A stretch of DNA of 64,000 nucleotides, taken from positions 384,881 through 448,880 of the forward strand of contig LNAC01000036.1 of NCBI GenBank assembly GCA_002007465.1, in the 5' to 3' direction. Positions 20,961-32,869 of this stretch are shown in pieces (the stretch's first letter is position 1; each line of letters starts with the position of its first letter). The notes beneath the pieces were generated by a model, which was not told where the DNA came from, did no database searches, and saw nothing but the letters and a program-made list of their open reading frames with translations. A program made the translations under genes and the position numbers. This DNA comes from Ailurus styani (Eukaryota; Chordata; Mammalia; Carnivora; Ailuridae).

Positions 20961-23787
20961 AATAATCTCTAAAAGCTGTTAGAATATGTTATTATCATAA
21001 CTGTAATATATAAGATAGAAAAAAAAGTCATATCATTACAAAACTGCCCTTCTATTGTTTTTCTATCTTTTATATTGTTTGTTGGGGTGAGGGTGGGGGG
21101 GTCCGGACATTAGATACCTGAAATCATTAAAGAAAGGAAAAACTGCCCAAATTTGTGGGATACAACTGGATGAGGAAGAAGTCAAGGGAGCGTATTTCTC
21201 AAGGAACCAGACAGAGATGTTGATCCCAGACATTTTGGCTGATCATTGTGAATGATTTGGGAGTACGTATAATTGCAATAAAAACACACTATTTTAACAG
21301 TTTGACCCAAAATCCAAGTTTACATTTCATCTAGATCAACACTGGACTGGGGATCAGAACAAAGGTACATCATGACCCAAATTGTGTCTACTCACACACC
21401 AACCCAATGCACATTTTGGCAAGGTTTAAGTACTCTTTCTGCTCTTTAGTTCTACAGTTCTATTAAAATGCCTTATATTTTTTCAAGCCTTTAAAAAATT
21501 CCCCTAAACTACTCCAAAGATTTATTAAAAATTGTAACTGTCTTCATAATGTCCTCCATTCACCAGGTAAGAATAATACTTTATATAATAGATATGCAGA
21601 CAAATAAATACAATACTATTTAGCTAACAAGCTTATTAGATATTAAGAGGGTAGACAGATGATAGACAGCTAACTAGGTAAGATTATAGTTAAACAGCAT
21701 ATATTCTCTATGAATATTTAAAATTTATTTAATTCAAATAGCTTTCTATCACAACCCTATTACAAAAGAAACAAACCTCCTTTCTCTGTTTAAAAATTTT
21801 CTAGGCCACTAAACCATTATTTCCATGGGTTATTCAGTCAATGTTTCCTTTAGGGAATATAATTTTCTGTATCTTTACTCCCACCCTTCCCTAAAATACC
21901 CATTAAATATTATCCAGAACACTTTCTTTTGAGCCACCCCTATCTTGGCTCCTTTCTTTTTGTTTGCATCTGAAATGGAGCAGACATCTTGTTTACCAGG
22001 GACCATAGGAAAGTGAATTCGCTTATTGATTGACATTATCAAGCAGTCAGACAGACACTGTAACAGGTAAAATTGCTTTTTTTGTGTGTTGTTGTCTGCC
22101 AAACTTTAACAGAGAAAGTGATGTGTTTTTGCCAGGCAGGGCTACTATACAAGCAGGTAATGGGTCTTAAAAATGCTACAAACGTTAATGGTGTTAGATC
22201 AATAATATTACTACCACAGGTAAAATGCTATTACATGTATTATTAAGACATTGTTCAAAATGGAGTGACTCAAAGGACTTTGAGAATGTATGAGTAATTG
22301 CTGTATCATTGGTACAATAAAATGCTAATGGAAGTTTTGTCATACAACATGCTGTGTATATTTTTTTCCACAAGATTTCATACAGAGTGGTTTTGCATTA
22401 ATGCATTACAAACTAATTGCTCAATTGCAAACCCAAATGCTCCATCAGTCTCATCTTTCTCCTAAACATGAGCCAATGGAAAAGTCAGAAGATATTATTA
22501 TTTTTCTACTCATTATTTTCCCCCAAATTCCTCATGAAATGAAAGGCAAACAATGGTCCAAGCTCTGCTATTATTCTTTACTTTTCTAAATATTGAATAT
22601 GTTGATTAAATAAAACTGGCCTTAATACTTTTACCTGAGCAGAGTATAATATCAAATGTTAGTTCAAGAGCATTGTAGATTGCCACAAAAATAATTTCTG
22701 CGTTGACTAATTGATTCCAAAGATAGGCGAACATGTTCCTTCAGTGAAATTGGTAAATCATGAGCTAGACTATTTTAATGTTTTACAATGAATTCCTTCA
22801 GTTAACTTAGTCCTTCTATGTTCTATTTAGAGAACATATATACGAACATGATGAAAAGTTAAGTAGATGAATGGAAAGCTCGTTAGATAGGAGAAGATCC
22901 CAGATTCAAGTAGTGTAGCTCTTTCCAAAATCTTTATACACTTGTTTATTCACTTTTATTGCCTTAAATATGTATCATTGGATTTTTTTCCCCACTGAAA
23001 TTCTGTCTTTTTGAAGAAGAAGATAAAGAAAAAAGACAGGAGGGAAGCATGGAGAGAGGGAAGAAACAGAGGAAGAGAAAGAGAACGAGAGACGAGTCAG
23101 TCAGATAAGCAGTTCAAATAAGAGGGGAAAAAAATCACTTAGCCAGGAATATGGAAACACAGGCTAGATAAGGGTGAGATAGACTTATGGGCCTTTCAGG
23201 AAGAATTTATTCCCCATAACTTATATTCAATTCTATTTCTAGCTCAAGCAACTTGAACACTGTATTCCTGGTATCAATTTTAGCTTGTGCAAAATACAGC
23301 TGTCTAATTGCTAACAGAGGGGAAAAATATATTTTTTCCTCAAATTTCTGATGATCTTCATTGGTCTCTAATCCTGTCACATCTTTATTTTAAAAGTGCA
23401 TCCCTTTTGTCTTTCTTAATAACTGGATGAATTTGTTATTGGAATAGATGCCTATTATTTGCGTATTCTAAATTATGGAGCTTATAATACAAAAGAGCAC
23501 ACTGCTAGTTGGTAGAAATGGGAAATGATTTTTCAACTCTTCAGAATTCTCATTCTATAAAATATCAATGTAGATGTATGTCTGTTCTGACTATGAATCA
23601 GGCAGGAGAATGAAGAGGCAAATTACTGCATGGCACAGACAGTAGCCAGCTCCTGAGCTTGACTAGGATCTCTGTCAGGACTCGGCTTTGAGAATTAATT
23701 AGATGGCCCATTTATACTCGAAGCTTAGGTAACGTAACCCTACTCTCCAGCAGGAATCCCAGGTTAACTACAGAGATGCCCAATATG
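20961..23787. other. Long repeat-poor stretch
   Basis: No SINE, LINE or MIR that I recognise over about 2.8 kb, apart from a GA-rich low-complexity patch at 23010-23095. 21960-22860 looks like candidate conserved non-coding sequence. No gene-like frame: the best, 21875-22102 (minus), is 75 codons with no domain. Confidence 0.45.
21960..22860. promoter_or_regulatory. Candidate conserved non-coding element
   Basis: Repeat-free, non-coding, and rich in homeodomain/TALE-like sites: GCTTATTGATTGACATTATC, GCATTAATGCATTACAAAC, TAATTGCTCAATTGC, TTGACTAATTGATTCC. This texture is typical of deeply conserved developmental enhancers. Conservation is not shown by one sequence. Confidence 0.25.
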
Positions 23788-23800
23788 AAAACAGTTTCAA

Positions 23801-23987
23801 GGGGTGCCTGGGTGGCTCAGTGGGTTAAGCCTCTGCCTTTGGCTCAGGTCATGATCTCAGGGTCCTGGGATCAAGCCCTGAATCAGGCTCTCTGCTCAGC
23901 AAGGAGCCTGCTTCCCCCACTCCCTCGTCTGCCTCTCTGCCTACTTGTGATCTTTCTCTCTCTCTCAGTCAAATAAATAAATAATGA
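23801..23987 (+). mobile_element. Full-length CAN-SINE
   Basis: GGGGTGCCTGGGTGGCTCAG, CTCAGGTCATGATCTCAGGG, CTGCCTACTTGTGATCTTTC and AAATAAATAAATAATG. Target duplication ACAGTTTCAAG before and AAAGTTTCAAG after. The frame at 23776-23976 is this SINE. Confidence 0.95.
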
Positions 23988-24639
23988 AAAAAGTTTCAAG
24001 CACAAACAGATAAGACAAATCAAAATCAAAGTTATCAAATTTTAGGAGGGGACAGTGATAACAGGTATGTAAATGCAGCAAGAAAGAGATGGAGAGATGA
24101 TCAATTAATCCATAAGTCAAGTAGGCTGGCAGGAGGGCTGAGCAGCTGAAATGATGGGGATTGCTAAGATACCACAAATATTCATAGACTCACTATGGTT
24201 GCTGGAGTAGATCATCCCTAGGGGCCTTTAAAGATACAGAGAGGATGGACCCTATATCCACAGCCTGTTTGTATTTATATTTGTTGCCATATTGATGTAT
24301 GTCACCTTAGTCCATATCAAATTCTTTCTGGAAATAGAAAAAATACATATATAATCAAAATGAGAATACATCTATAGAATTTAGTTATTATCAGAGCTGG
24401 GAGAAGAAGGATTCATGAACCAGAGAGGAAATGACCAAGAATGGTGACTTGGATTTAACAGGTACTAACTTGAAGCCCCTAGCCAACAAGACCAAAAGGG
24501 AAACATGATGATGCACAGAGTTTATATCACGAAATACAGGGAATAGATGAGAACATATTTCAAAATTTTGAATTATGTTGTAAAATTGACCCAAGGGTTT
24601 AAAAACCTGTTTAAATACCTTTCTTGAGTATTGGGAAGT

Positions 24640-24860
24640 ACTTAATAAATGAATAATTAATGATAATGACTTTAACGGTCTAAGCACTCTGTGTGAATTA
24701 TTTCATTTAATTCTTGAATAAGGTCTATGACACAGATGTGAAAAATACCTCCATTTCTAAAGGTGAGGTAAAGCATTTTCCTTAAGATCACCTTGTACTT
24801 ATGTGCATCAGCACCTACAGAGCTGGTATTTGAACCTAAGCATGACTGACACCAAAGCAC
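24640..24860 (-). mobile_element. MIR remnant
   Basis: Antisense MIR in order: TAATAAATGAATAATTAATG, TTATTTCATTTAATTCTTG, CCTCCATTTCTAAAGGTGAGG, CCTTAAGATCACCTTG, GAGCTGGTATTTGAACC. The upstream stretch 24001-24640 is unique with no feature seen. Confidence 0.8.
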
Positions 24861-24902
24861 AAGGACTTTGCACTATACTTCGTATGTTCAATTAAAAAAA
24901 AT

Positions 24903-24958
<56 letters not shown>
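24903..24958. repeat. (TA)n-(CA)n microsatellite
   Basis: About six TA units followed by about 22 uninterrupted CA units. Likely length-polymorphic. Confidence 0.97.
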
Positions 24959-24959
<1 letters not shown>

Positions 24960-25785
24960 CTTTATTAGTATGGAAAATGAGGATTGAAATGCTGGGGATT
25001 TTTTAACCAATCCAATAAAGACCTGCAGGAGAGTTTATGAATCAGTTCAAAGGTCAAGATATTACCTGTCCTTATTTTAAAAATTCAACAGTAGCTTTTA
25101 TATTTTAAAAAGAATACCTTTATTTGCATGCTCCGACCTTAGAATATATTTACAAATTAATACACATACCTTACTTCTAGAAAGGAATTCAGAATGGTAT
25201 CTGGAGAATGAATCTTTAACGGCACATGGGGCCATTTTGGAACAAATAATGCATTTAAGTGTTTGCAATTATTAAGTGTGTCCAGGGACAATTGCCATTT
25301 CACACAATTGCTCTCTTTATACTATCTTCTAAATGTCGTTCGTCTCATTACTTTAATTATTTTTGTAATTGATTCCTAAATTTTACCATTAGGTAATTTA
25401 ATTAATGATTCCATTGATAACTCCATGTTGTTAAAGTATTTTTAATGCAACCTTTCAGTTTGGGTAAAGGAGCTGTGGATTTGAACTTTTTAATATTTTT
25501 TTTTTTGTTAATAATTATGAAATTTGTACCCAGAGTACAGGAATGACCCTTGGGGGATTTTCTGTTATTGTAAAGTAGATAGCATTAAAAGAACACTGAG
25601 CATTGATCAAGTGGAACAGTTCTCCAGTGATTAAATCATCAATGAAGATAATTCTCTATTCCTCCTCTGATGGGCAAAAAGGAGAGCAAAGATAATTACA
25701 GTCAGAGTTATCCTAACCATTAATTAGCTTCCTTTTCTAAGTAGGTTTATATCTGGGAGGAGGGGACTGACAGCCGTTGTTTTCT
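24960..25785. promoter_or_regulatory. Candidate conserved non-coding element
   Basis: About 830 bp with no recognisable repeat and no coding frame. It holds dense ATTA/TAAT cores (GGTAATTTAATTAATGATTCC, CCATTAATTAGCTTCC), paired CAATTG sites around 25289 and 25306, and TTTGCATGC near 25120 (octamer-like). Typical of neurodevelopmental enhancer deserts. No direct evidence of function. Confidence 0.3.
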
Positions 25786-25789
25786 TTTT

Positions 25790-26560
25790 AAAGCATGTAT
25801 CTGATAATGTCACCCTTTTGATTAAACCATCTGAATGAACTGCCATTGCCCCAATGATGAGGTTGACAAAGATGAGCTTAGTTAGTTGCTAAAGCTCTGC
25901 CTAGTCTAGGCCTGCTGCTGACCTCTCTACCCTGATATCCTCTAGTCCTTACCATAGGGCTTTGTTGTTGTTGTTGTTGTTGTTGTTGTTTTTAAGATTT
26001 TATTTATTTATTTGAAAGAGAGACAGTGAGTGAGAATGAGCACAAGCTGGGCACAGAGGCAGAGGGAGAGGAAGAGAGAGAAGCAGACTCTCCACCGAGC
26101 AAGGAGCCCGACACAGGGCTCAATCCTAGGACCCTGATATCATGACCTGAGCCAAAGGCAGAGGCTTAACCAATTGAGCCACCCAGGAACCCCACCATAG
26201 GGCTTTTGTATTAATTTTACCTCTGCCTGGAAATTCCTATCTTCCTTTTCTAAGTTACTCTACCCTTTCAAAGTGACGTTGCCCTTGACTACTCAGATAA
26301 TGCCAGATTTCCTTTTAATTACTCTCTGAACACTACCTCACTTGTAGCAATCTGAATTATAACTTTACATTTATGTGTATAAATTGAATAAAGTATGTCT
26401 CCCTCATTAGACTGTGAGCTTCAGGTGAGCAAAGACCATGTCTGTTTCTACTCACCAATGGTTCCATTTATGTATTTATGTATTTTTATGTAAAAAATAG
26501 CGCATTGTAACTATTCAACAGATTAATGTAAATGAGCAAATGAATGAATGAAAGAATACA
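25790..26560 (+). mobile_element. L2 LINE fragment, split by a SINE
   Basis: Before the SINE: ATTAAACCATCTGAATGAAC, CTGCCTAGTCTAGGCCTGCTG, CTCTAGTCCTTACCATAGGG. After it: ACCTCTGCCTGGAAATTCC, CTCATTAGACTGTGAGCTTC, AGCAAAGACCATGTCTGT and finally AAATGAATGAATGAAAG. This is the L2 3' order. Confidence 0.85.
25964..26193 (-). mobile_element. CAN-SINE inside L2, with (TTG)n tail
   Basis: Antisense SINE with a (GTT)n expansion at 25962-25989 in its tail, GAGCACAAGCTGGGCACAG, and 5' end CCACCCAGGAACCCC. Perfect target duplication ACCATAGGGCTTT at 25951-25963 and 26194-26206, copied from L2. Confidence 0.95.
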
Positions 26561-26674
26561 TACTAAACTTTTGGATATTCCAAAAATAGTACAGTATAAT
26601 AAATATAATTTGGTTGAATTGAAGGTTAATACAATGTGTTTTAGAGAAAGAAACATTCATGTTCAAAAGATGCT

Positions 26675-26770
26675 TCTTCAATTTGACAACTGTCTCATTT
26701 GTATAGTGGGGATAACACAAAACGGGACCATTTTGAGTATTAAATGAGTTCATTTTGTCATTGTGCTTTA
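26675..26770 (+). mobile_element. MIR remnant
   Basis: TCTCATTTGTATAGTGGGG followed by ATAACAC and ATTAAATGAGTT match the MIR 3' half. Short and decayed. Confidence 0.45.
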
Positions 26771-26997
26771 ACCAAATTTTGCTAATTAATGAAGGGTTGT
26801 GAAACAACACTTAAGTAACTTACTGATTGACTGATTCAATATTGAACATACATACACATCAGACTCTGTGATGGAGGTTCCCCCCACCCTCCTGTGCTGT
26901 GGGGGAAACTCTTCAGGACTATTCCCTGCCTTCGCAAAGCTTTCCTGATCCTATATGAACTGTAGTATCACCATAGCCATGAAAAGACTAAAAAAGA

Positions 26998-27191
26998 GGG
27001 GCACCTGGGTGGCTCAGTCATTGGGCGTCTGCCTTCGGCTGAGGTCCTGATCCCAGGGTCCTGGGATTGAGCCCCACATCGGGCTCACTGCTCTGCAGGA
27101 AGCCTGCTTCTGTCTCTCCCACTCCCCCCACCTGTGTTCCTCTCTCACTGGCTCTCTGTCAAATGAATAAATAAATCTTAAAAAAAAAAAA
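26998..27191 (+). mobile_element. CAN-SINE
   Basis: GGGGCACCTGGGTGGCTCAG, GGCTGAGGTCCTGATCCCAG, ending AATGAATAAATAAATCTT and a run of A. Older body form, complete 5' end. Confidence 0.94.
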
Positions 27192-28045
27192 GAAATCTAC
27201 ATGAGATCATATAAAACTGTAACACTTTAGATATATATATAAATTATGTATTATTGTCTGTTATGCCTTTTAGTGATGGAATTATGATCATAATTGAATT
27301 TTTGAAATCCTGGAGCTCTTTAACTAAGTTGAGATCCGCAAACTCTAGTACGTCATCATGACCCCACAGTTTTACGTCTGAATGACTTCCTAGAAATTTA
27401 CTTCACAAATTTTGTGTTTTGTTTAGTTTTTCCCCAGGTTTCCCTTGACTGAATGATTACCTCTTGATTCAATGACCACTCACTAAATAGCGTGGGAACA
27501 TGCTGAGTATTGTGAATCATTTCTTACAGGTTACTAAAAAATGGAGTGACCCAGATTGAAAGTACAAAAATAGCAAGCTACCCATCATTGGTAAAAGTTC
27601 AGCATGGAGCCTGAGTTGTTGATCTACTTATAAAATGGCTGGAGTATTAGAAGACAGAAAGTTTAAACGGTAAGAATGTTACAGAATTTGCAGCCCATTT
27701 TACAAGTAGAACTTTAGCAATCTAGAAAGGGACTGTTTACAGGATTGATTTTTATTTTATTTTTTTGAACCATAAAAGTGACTTTGCACATGAATCTTAA
27801 GCTATACTTTTGGGATACTATGGAATTATTGATATAAATATTCAGGCAAAGTACAAGTTAATATCTGAAAACAACATTTAAAATGAGACCAAGAGAGAGA
27901 AAATATTAGCTACTGAAATAATTGTACTAGACATTTACTGGGTGCAGAACTGCCAATTATCCCAACAGCCACTAGACAAGCGTATTATTTCCCCCCACTT
28001 TATGGGTGGTAAAATTAAGGCTTAAAGGTGATAAATAATTTGCAC
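27192..28045. other. Unique AT-rich sequence
   Basis: No repeat or coding signal that I recognise. Confidence 0.35.
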
Positions 28046-28208
28046 AAACTGAGGGTTGCTGGGAGGGAAGGGCGGATAGGGTGGGTGGGTGATGGACACT
28101 GGGGAGGGAATGTGCTATGGTGAGTGCTGTGAAAGGTGTCAGCCTGATGAATCACAGACCTGTACCCCTGAAACAAATAACACATTCTATGTTAATTTAA
28201 AAAAAAGA
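28046..28208 (+). mobile_element. 5'-truncated carnivore LINE-1 3' end
   Basis: AACTGAGGGTTGCTGGGAGG, GTGATGGACACTGGGGAGG, GTGCTATGGTGAGTGCTGTG, GCCTGATGAATCACAGACC and an A run at 28199-28206. Same 3' UTR family as the element at 1-445, with only the last 160 bp present. Confidence 0.9.
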
Positions 28209-30180
28209 CTCTATGCTGGAGACAGAATATACTTATATGGCTACAGAACTTATCTTCCCTCTTTGAATGAAACTATAATGCAAATTAGAAGGTGATTTTT
28301 CTTTTTAAATACAAGAAAACCACACCCATTTAGAAGGACACGGAGAGAAGGATGAAAGGAGAACATTTAGACAAGTTGAACCTGGCACTTGCAAATCTCT
28401 GTCTCTTCCACTTTTATCTGCCCATGCCTCTTCACAGGAGGAGATGTTTGGAAGCATGAGGTTGGAGGTAGAATAAGGACTGAATCTTTGGTATTACTGT
28501 CCAAGTGAGTTGGGGAAATGAAGAGAATTTCCTATGGAAATGGTAGGAAACAGGATTACTGGGTAGACACCAATATGCCTTTTATTTTAAAATGTGGAGA
28601 AAGAGCAATGGAAGGGAAACTTTTGCTGGGTACTAAGCTATTTATGAATAAAGCCAATGCCTTTCAATTCTCCCATCTAGAAACTTGACAGATGTGGTCA
28701 AAAGCCAATATGCACTGCTCCTTTCTGAACGTGAAGCACAAATTAAATGTAAGCCCCTGGCCTACAATAATAGAATATTAACATCTGACTCAGACCTACA
28801 AAGACTGATCCCTTGCCCAACCTCAATGTGCACTGCGGCTCACGTGCTATGGACACATAAATTAGATTGTGAAGTTTTGGTTTTTTGGGTTTGGTCTTCT
28901 TCCTCCTGCACTTCTACAAACACATCCTCCCTTAACTTCTATTTACTGAAGATGAGCTGGGAATGTTTCTTACATTTTCGGAAAAAAAAAGAAACCAATA
29001 AATTCTTTCAATGTTACCTGAATGAATTTTCCTTCGTACCACAAAATGACTAATCACAACTCATTTGTAATCTGCTAAATAATGAATCCTTTTCATTATG
29101 CTCTGAAATGTGCTTTTTTAAAAGACAAAAATGGCACATGGCTTCTTTACTATGACAATTATGTTGGAGTTGATAATAAAGTCCTTGGTTGAGGGTGAGG
29201 ATTGATATCAAGTTACTAACTAAAATTGTAAATCAGAATTCTTTATTAATTCCTATATGAGGAATAATATTAGTGGTATTATTTAGGATTCATAGGCTTT
29301 GCTATGCATTATACAATACCTGAAAAATATTTCCCTATGCAAAGCTCCATTAAAATTAATGATGTAAGGCAGCACTCTCATAAAATTATGCACTCATATT
29401 CTCATAAAGAGCAGTGGCAATTGTGCTCATGTTTACCAGGCAGCTCTGGGGTGTAACTTAAGACACTGTATCTATGGGGGATTTGCTCAGTGGAGGTCTT
29501 TGTAGTAAATCTGATGCTAAAACTCTCCTTCTGTGCATTAATTTTGCTCTTGATAACAATAAGTCCCCTCCCTCTAACATGATACACATACAGTTCTACA
29601 GCAATCTGTAAATTCATTAAGTAATTACTTGAAATAATATTTCAAACTGTTAACGAGTATTAGACCCTTAGTTAAGGAATTAATACAGTTATAATCCTTC
29701 AGTGGGTATAACAACCATGGATAAGACACATAAAGCTATATCCCAACATGAGATACTTTACCTCTCTCCTGTATAAAAAATATAAAATAGTATTTGAATG
29801 TTTGTGTCACTAGTTTTATACAAATTCAAGTCTAGACTCCTACCAATTATGAAATTTGTGACCTTGGAAGTTGGAAAGATTAACTAGTTGTTGTTTATAT
29901 AGTTAGCTTTGAGTTCCTAATTCAGGGCTTAGTAATTTGTAAATACTGGGTAGGAAGTGGTCCCCAGGAAAAATCTTTAAGGCCACCCCCCAGGATAAAG
30001 TCCAGGTATCAGGAAATCATCTCTCCTGATGGTGCTACTTAAAAAAGAAAAGGAAACCAATACATCAACAACAAAAATAGTGCCTTCCATGCCTAAAAAG
30101 AAACTATTTTATTTGATTGCATCCATTCCCAACAGGATCTCATGGTTGGTTTTGATTAGAACAATTCAAATCAGGACAGC
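28209..30180. other. Unique sequence
   Basis: About 2 kb with no clear repeat. The plus frame at 28685-29053 (122 codons) has no domain or splice context I can defend. Confidence 0.35.
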
Positions 30181-30324
30181 ACAATTTTATTTATAACCTG
30201 GTATGTGCCAGACCATATATCAGGCAACAGGGATGCCAAGAAGAAGTATTTTGTTTTGTTATCAAATAGCTCACATTCTCACAGTGAACCATGCATAGAG
30301 CAAAGTTTTCAAAAGCCTGTTCCA

Positions 30325-30523
30325 GGGCGCCTGGGTGGCTCAGTGGGTTAAAGCCTCTGCCTTCGGCTCAGGTCATGATCTCAGGGTCCTGGGATCGAGG
30401 CCCGCATCAGGCTCTCTGCTCCGCGGGGAGCCTGCTTCCTCCTCTCTCTCTCTGCCTGCCTCTCTGCCTACTTGTAATCTCTCTCTGTGTGTCAAATAAA
30501 TAAATAAAATCTTAAAAAAAAAA
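30325..30523 (+). mobile_element. Full-length young CAN-SINE
   Basis: GGGCGCCTGGGTGGCTCAGTG, CTCAGGTCATGATCTCAGGG, CTGCCTACTTGTAATCTC, AAATAAATAAATAAAATC plus about 15 A. Target duplication AAAAGCCTGTTCCA at 30311-30324 and AAAAGCCTGCTCCA at 30524-30537. A decayed mammalian-wide repeat (GGTATGTGCCAGACC) precedes it at about 30190-30285. Confidence 0.96.
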
Positions 30524-30539
30524 AAAAGCCTGCTCCACT

Positions 30540-31215
30540 ATTTTTCTAGAAACCATGTTTGTTTTTGGTATCATCTATAATAATTGTAACTCAAGAGGAT
30601 TTCCAGATATTTAGTTTGCTCTTAATGAACTTTGAGTCAGTCTGGATGGAAGCTAAGAAAAACACTCAGGTAAACAACTACTAATCAATTTATGAGTACG
30701 CCAAAATAAAGTTCTAAATCCTTCTGCTCTACATTTAGTTTACAATTAGAAATCCATGATATTGGCCATTTTGTTTTAATATGTTTGTATTTTGTCCCTC
30801 CACCGTAAGATGGAAGTAACTGCTACCTCATAGTGTTGTTTATTTGAGATGTTATTAACACTTGCTGTGAGTTCAGGCACCATGGTAGTCTCTAGAATGC
30901 ACTGGTAATATAAAACTGGTATTTCCCTAGCTTTGAGAAGTATATATTCTAAAGAGTATGCATACGTTAAGAGCCTAGCTCCTACATTTTGCTCCCTAAC
31001 ACAAACTTCTAGGAAGAAGAGAGTGAGATGGATTATTCTCACAGACCTCATTTTCCACCTTACTTTAAGAATCTAGTCTTCTGATAGACACCACAAAACC
31101 ATCCTTAGCCAATAGAATCTGAAAACACATTCTTCATCTCCAAAAATCCTCACTGTGTGGGCTCAGTAATCCATAATTTTAAAGTGACCTAAGAAATGAA
31201 AATGATCAGTGGAGT
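30540..31215. other. Unique sequence
   Basis: No convincing repeat or gene. The minus frame at 30776-31051 is unremarkable. Confidence 0.35.
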
Positions 31216-31224
31216 TTTGGTATT

Positions 31225-31530
31225 TTACTTTTAATTAAAAAAATCTCAAGGGAATTATGCTGAGTGAAAAAAAGTCAATCTCCTGAAGTTATGTTAGGAT
31301 TCCATTTATACAACATTTTTGAAATAACAAATTTTATAGATGGAGAAAACTTTAGTAGCTGTCAAGTGTTAGGGATAGGAACGGGTGGGTGTGTCTACAA
31401 AAGTGTAGTACAAAGAAGTCTGGTGATGGTAAAATAGTTTTGCATCTCGACTGTGTTGAATCATGAATTAACATAATCAACACATGCAATAAAATTCTAT
31501 AGAAATACACACACACACACACACACACAA
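31225..31530 (+). mobile_element. Old LINE-1 3' end with (CA)n tail
   Basis: GGAATTATGCTGAGTGAAAA, TAGGATTCCATTTATACAAC, GGTGATGGTAAAATAGTTTTG, CACATGCAATAAAATTCTAT, then (AC)n at 31506-31529. This is the order of an old L1 (L1M-type) 3' end, whose own end is CA-rich. Confidence 0.8.
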
Positions 31531-32865
31531 ATAAAGCTGGTAAAAACTGAATAAGCTCCCTGAACTGTACTAATATTAATTTCCTGGTTTTGATATTATA
31601 CTCCAGTATTAAAATAAAAGGTGTTTCCTTTTAATACTTTTCCACTGGTTACCTAAGACCTCTTGTACATTTTCCCAAAAGTTCCCATGAATCATAATTA
31701 TTCATTCTAAAGCAAAGCATTAAAATAAAATGCTTATTTCAGAAAGAACAACAGATAATAAAGAAAAAAATATTAAAAATAAGACTTCCTTGTTATTGGT
31801 AATTCCTTTGCCTAGGCAACTAAGTTAAATGATGACTACGGACAATGTCCAGATTGGACATAAATTAAACTATTATATGCATACCTATTCATGCTATAAT
31901 TTTGAAATTCCCCAGAGCTGTTGACATCTCATAGAATTCATTTATTCAAGTCACAGTCTGCTAATAACTATTCAACTCATACTAATGCTACAGATTAAAA
32001 TTCTATGGAAAAAAATATGCAATTTATGACTCAGTCTCAGACAGATGGTCTGAATGATTATTCCCCAAAGGTTCAACTTTGTGACAAGATCAATTGCTAT
32101 AGCAAATATATATGGTATTTCACATCTCACTCAGCTTGACTACGTAAAAATGAATATGGGAAAACCATCCAACACTGAATATATATCTCATGCTTGCCCC
32201 TATTAAAAATGGATCTCAACATTCAATGATGTAGGTCTGTTCCCTAAATTTGGGAGGATAAAGAGAGCTTAATTAATGGCACAAGTAGTGTGAAAATATT
32301 GCTGTGTGACGGGAAGCACATGGAGTTTTTAACAGTGCAACCAAAGAATTGGCAGGGATTTCTCATGTCCACTGCCAGCAGTTCTCTTCCTCTGTTCCTC
32401 CAGAATTTGCCAGCTGGAAAGCACAGGCTGTGCTGTCTTTCCGCTTTCCCCCAAGCAGTGAAACTGGCTTTGCTGTTAGACACCCATACAGATTCACACA
32501 GATGAACCTTGCCTGGGTTTCAAGAAATCAATAATTCAGTGCATTGAAAATGGTTAAAAGCAACATACAGAAATAAAGGAATAGGAATTTCTTATTGATT
32601 TATTTAAGCATCTTTCACCTGGTGGTTTGCTCATCAGGAAAACAGATCTACTTGCCAGCCACACAGAACAACTTCATGGTAACAAGTTTTACTACTTAAT
32701 GATAATTTTTATCAATAATTTTTCCATGGTATGTTAATCTTTCTTCAGTATTTGACACATCTGCTTCTCTTCTTAAGTGTTTTCTCTTCTGTACTTGGTG
32801 ACAAAAAACTTCCAAGAAAACTTCTCTAATTTTGTGTACCCTCCTACTCAATATCTCTACCTCCT
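31531..32865. other. Unique sequence
   Basis: No repeat recognised. Overlapping short frames occur on both strands at 32244-32534 in a less AT-rich patch, without domains or convincing splice sites. Confidence 0.35.
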
Positions 32866-32869
32866 CTTT

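Noticed and set aside
24180..24400. Possible processed pseudogene
   Set aside because: No A tail, target duplication or extended frame accompanies it.
28685..29053. 122-codon plus-strand frame
   Set aside because: No domain, no splice or promoter context, many Ser/Cys/Leu from low-complexity DNA. Best taken as chance.
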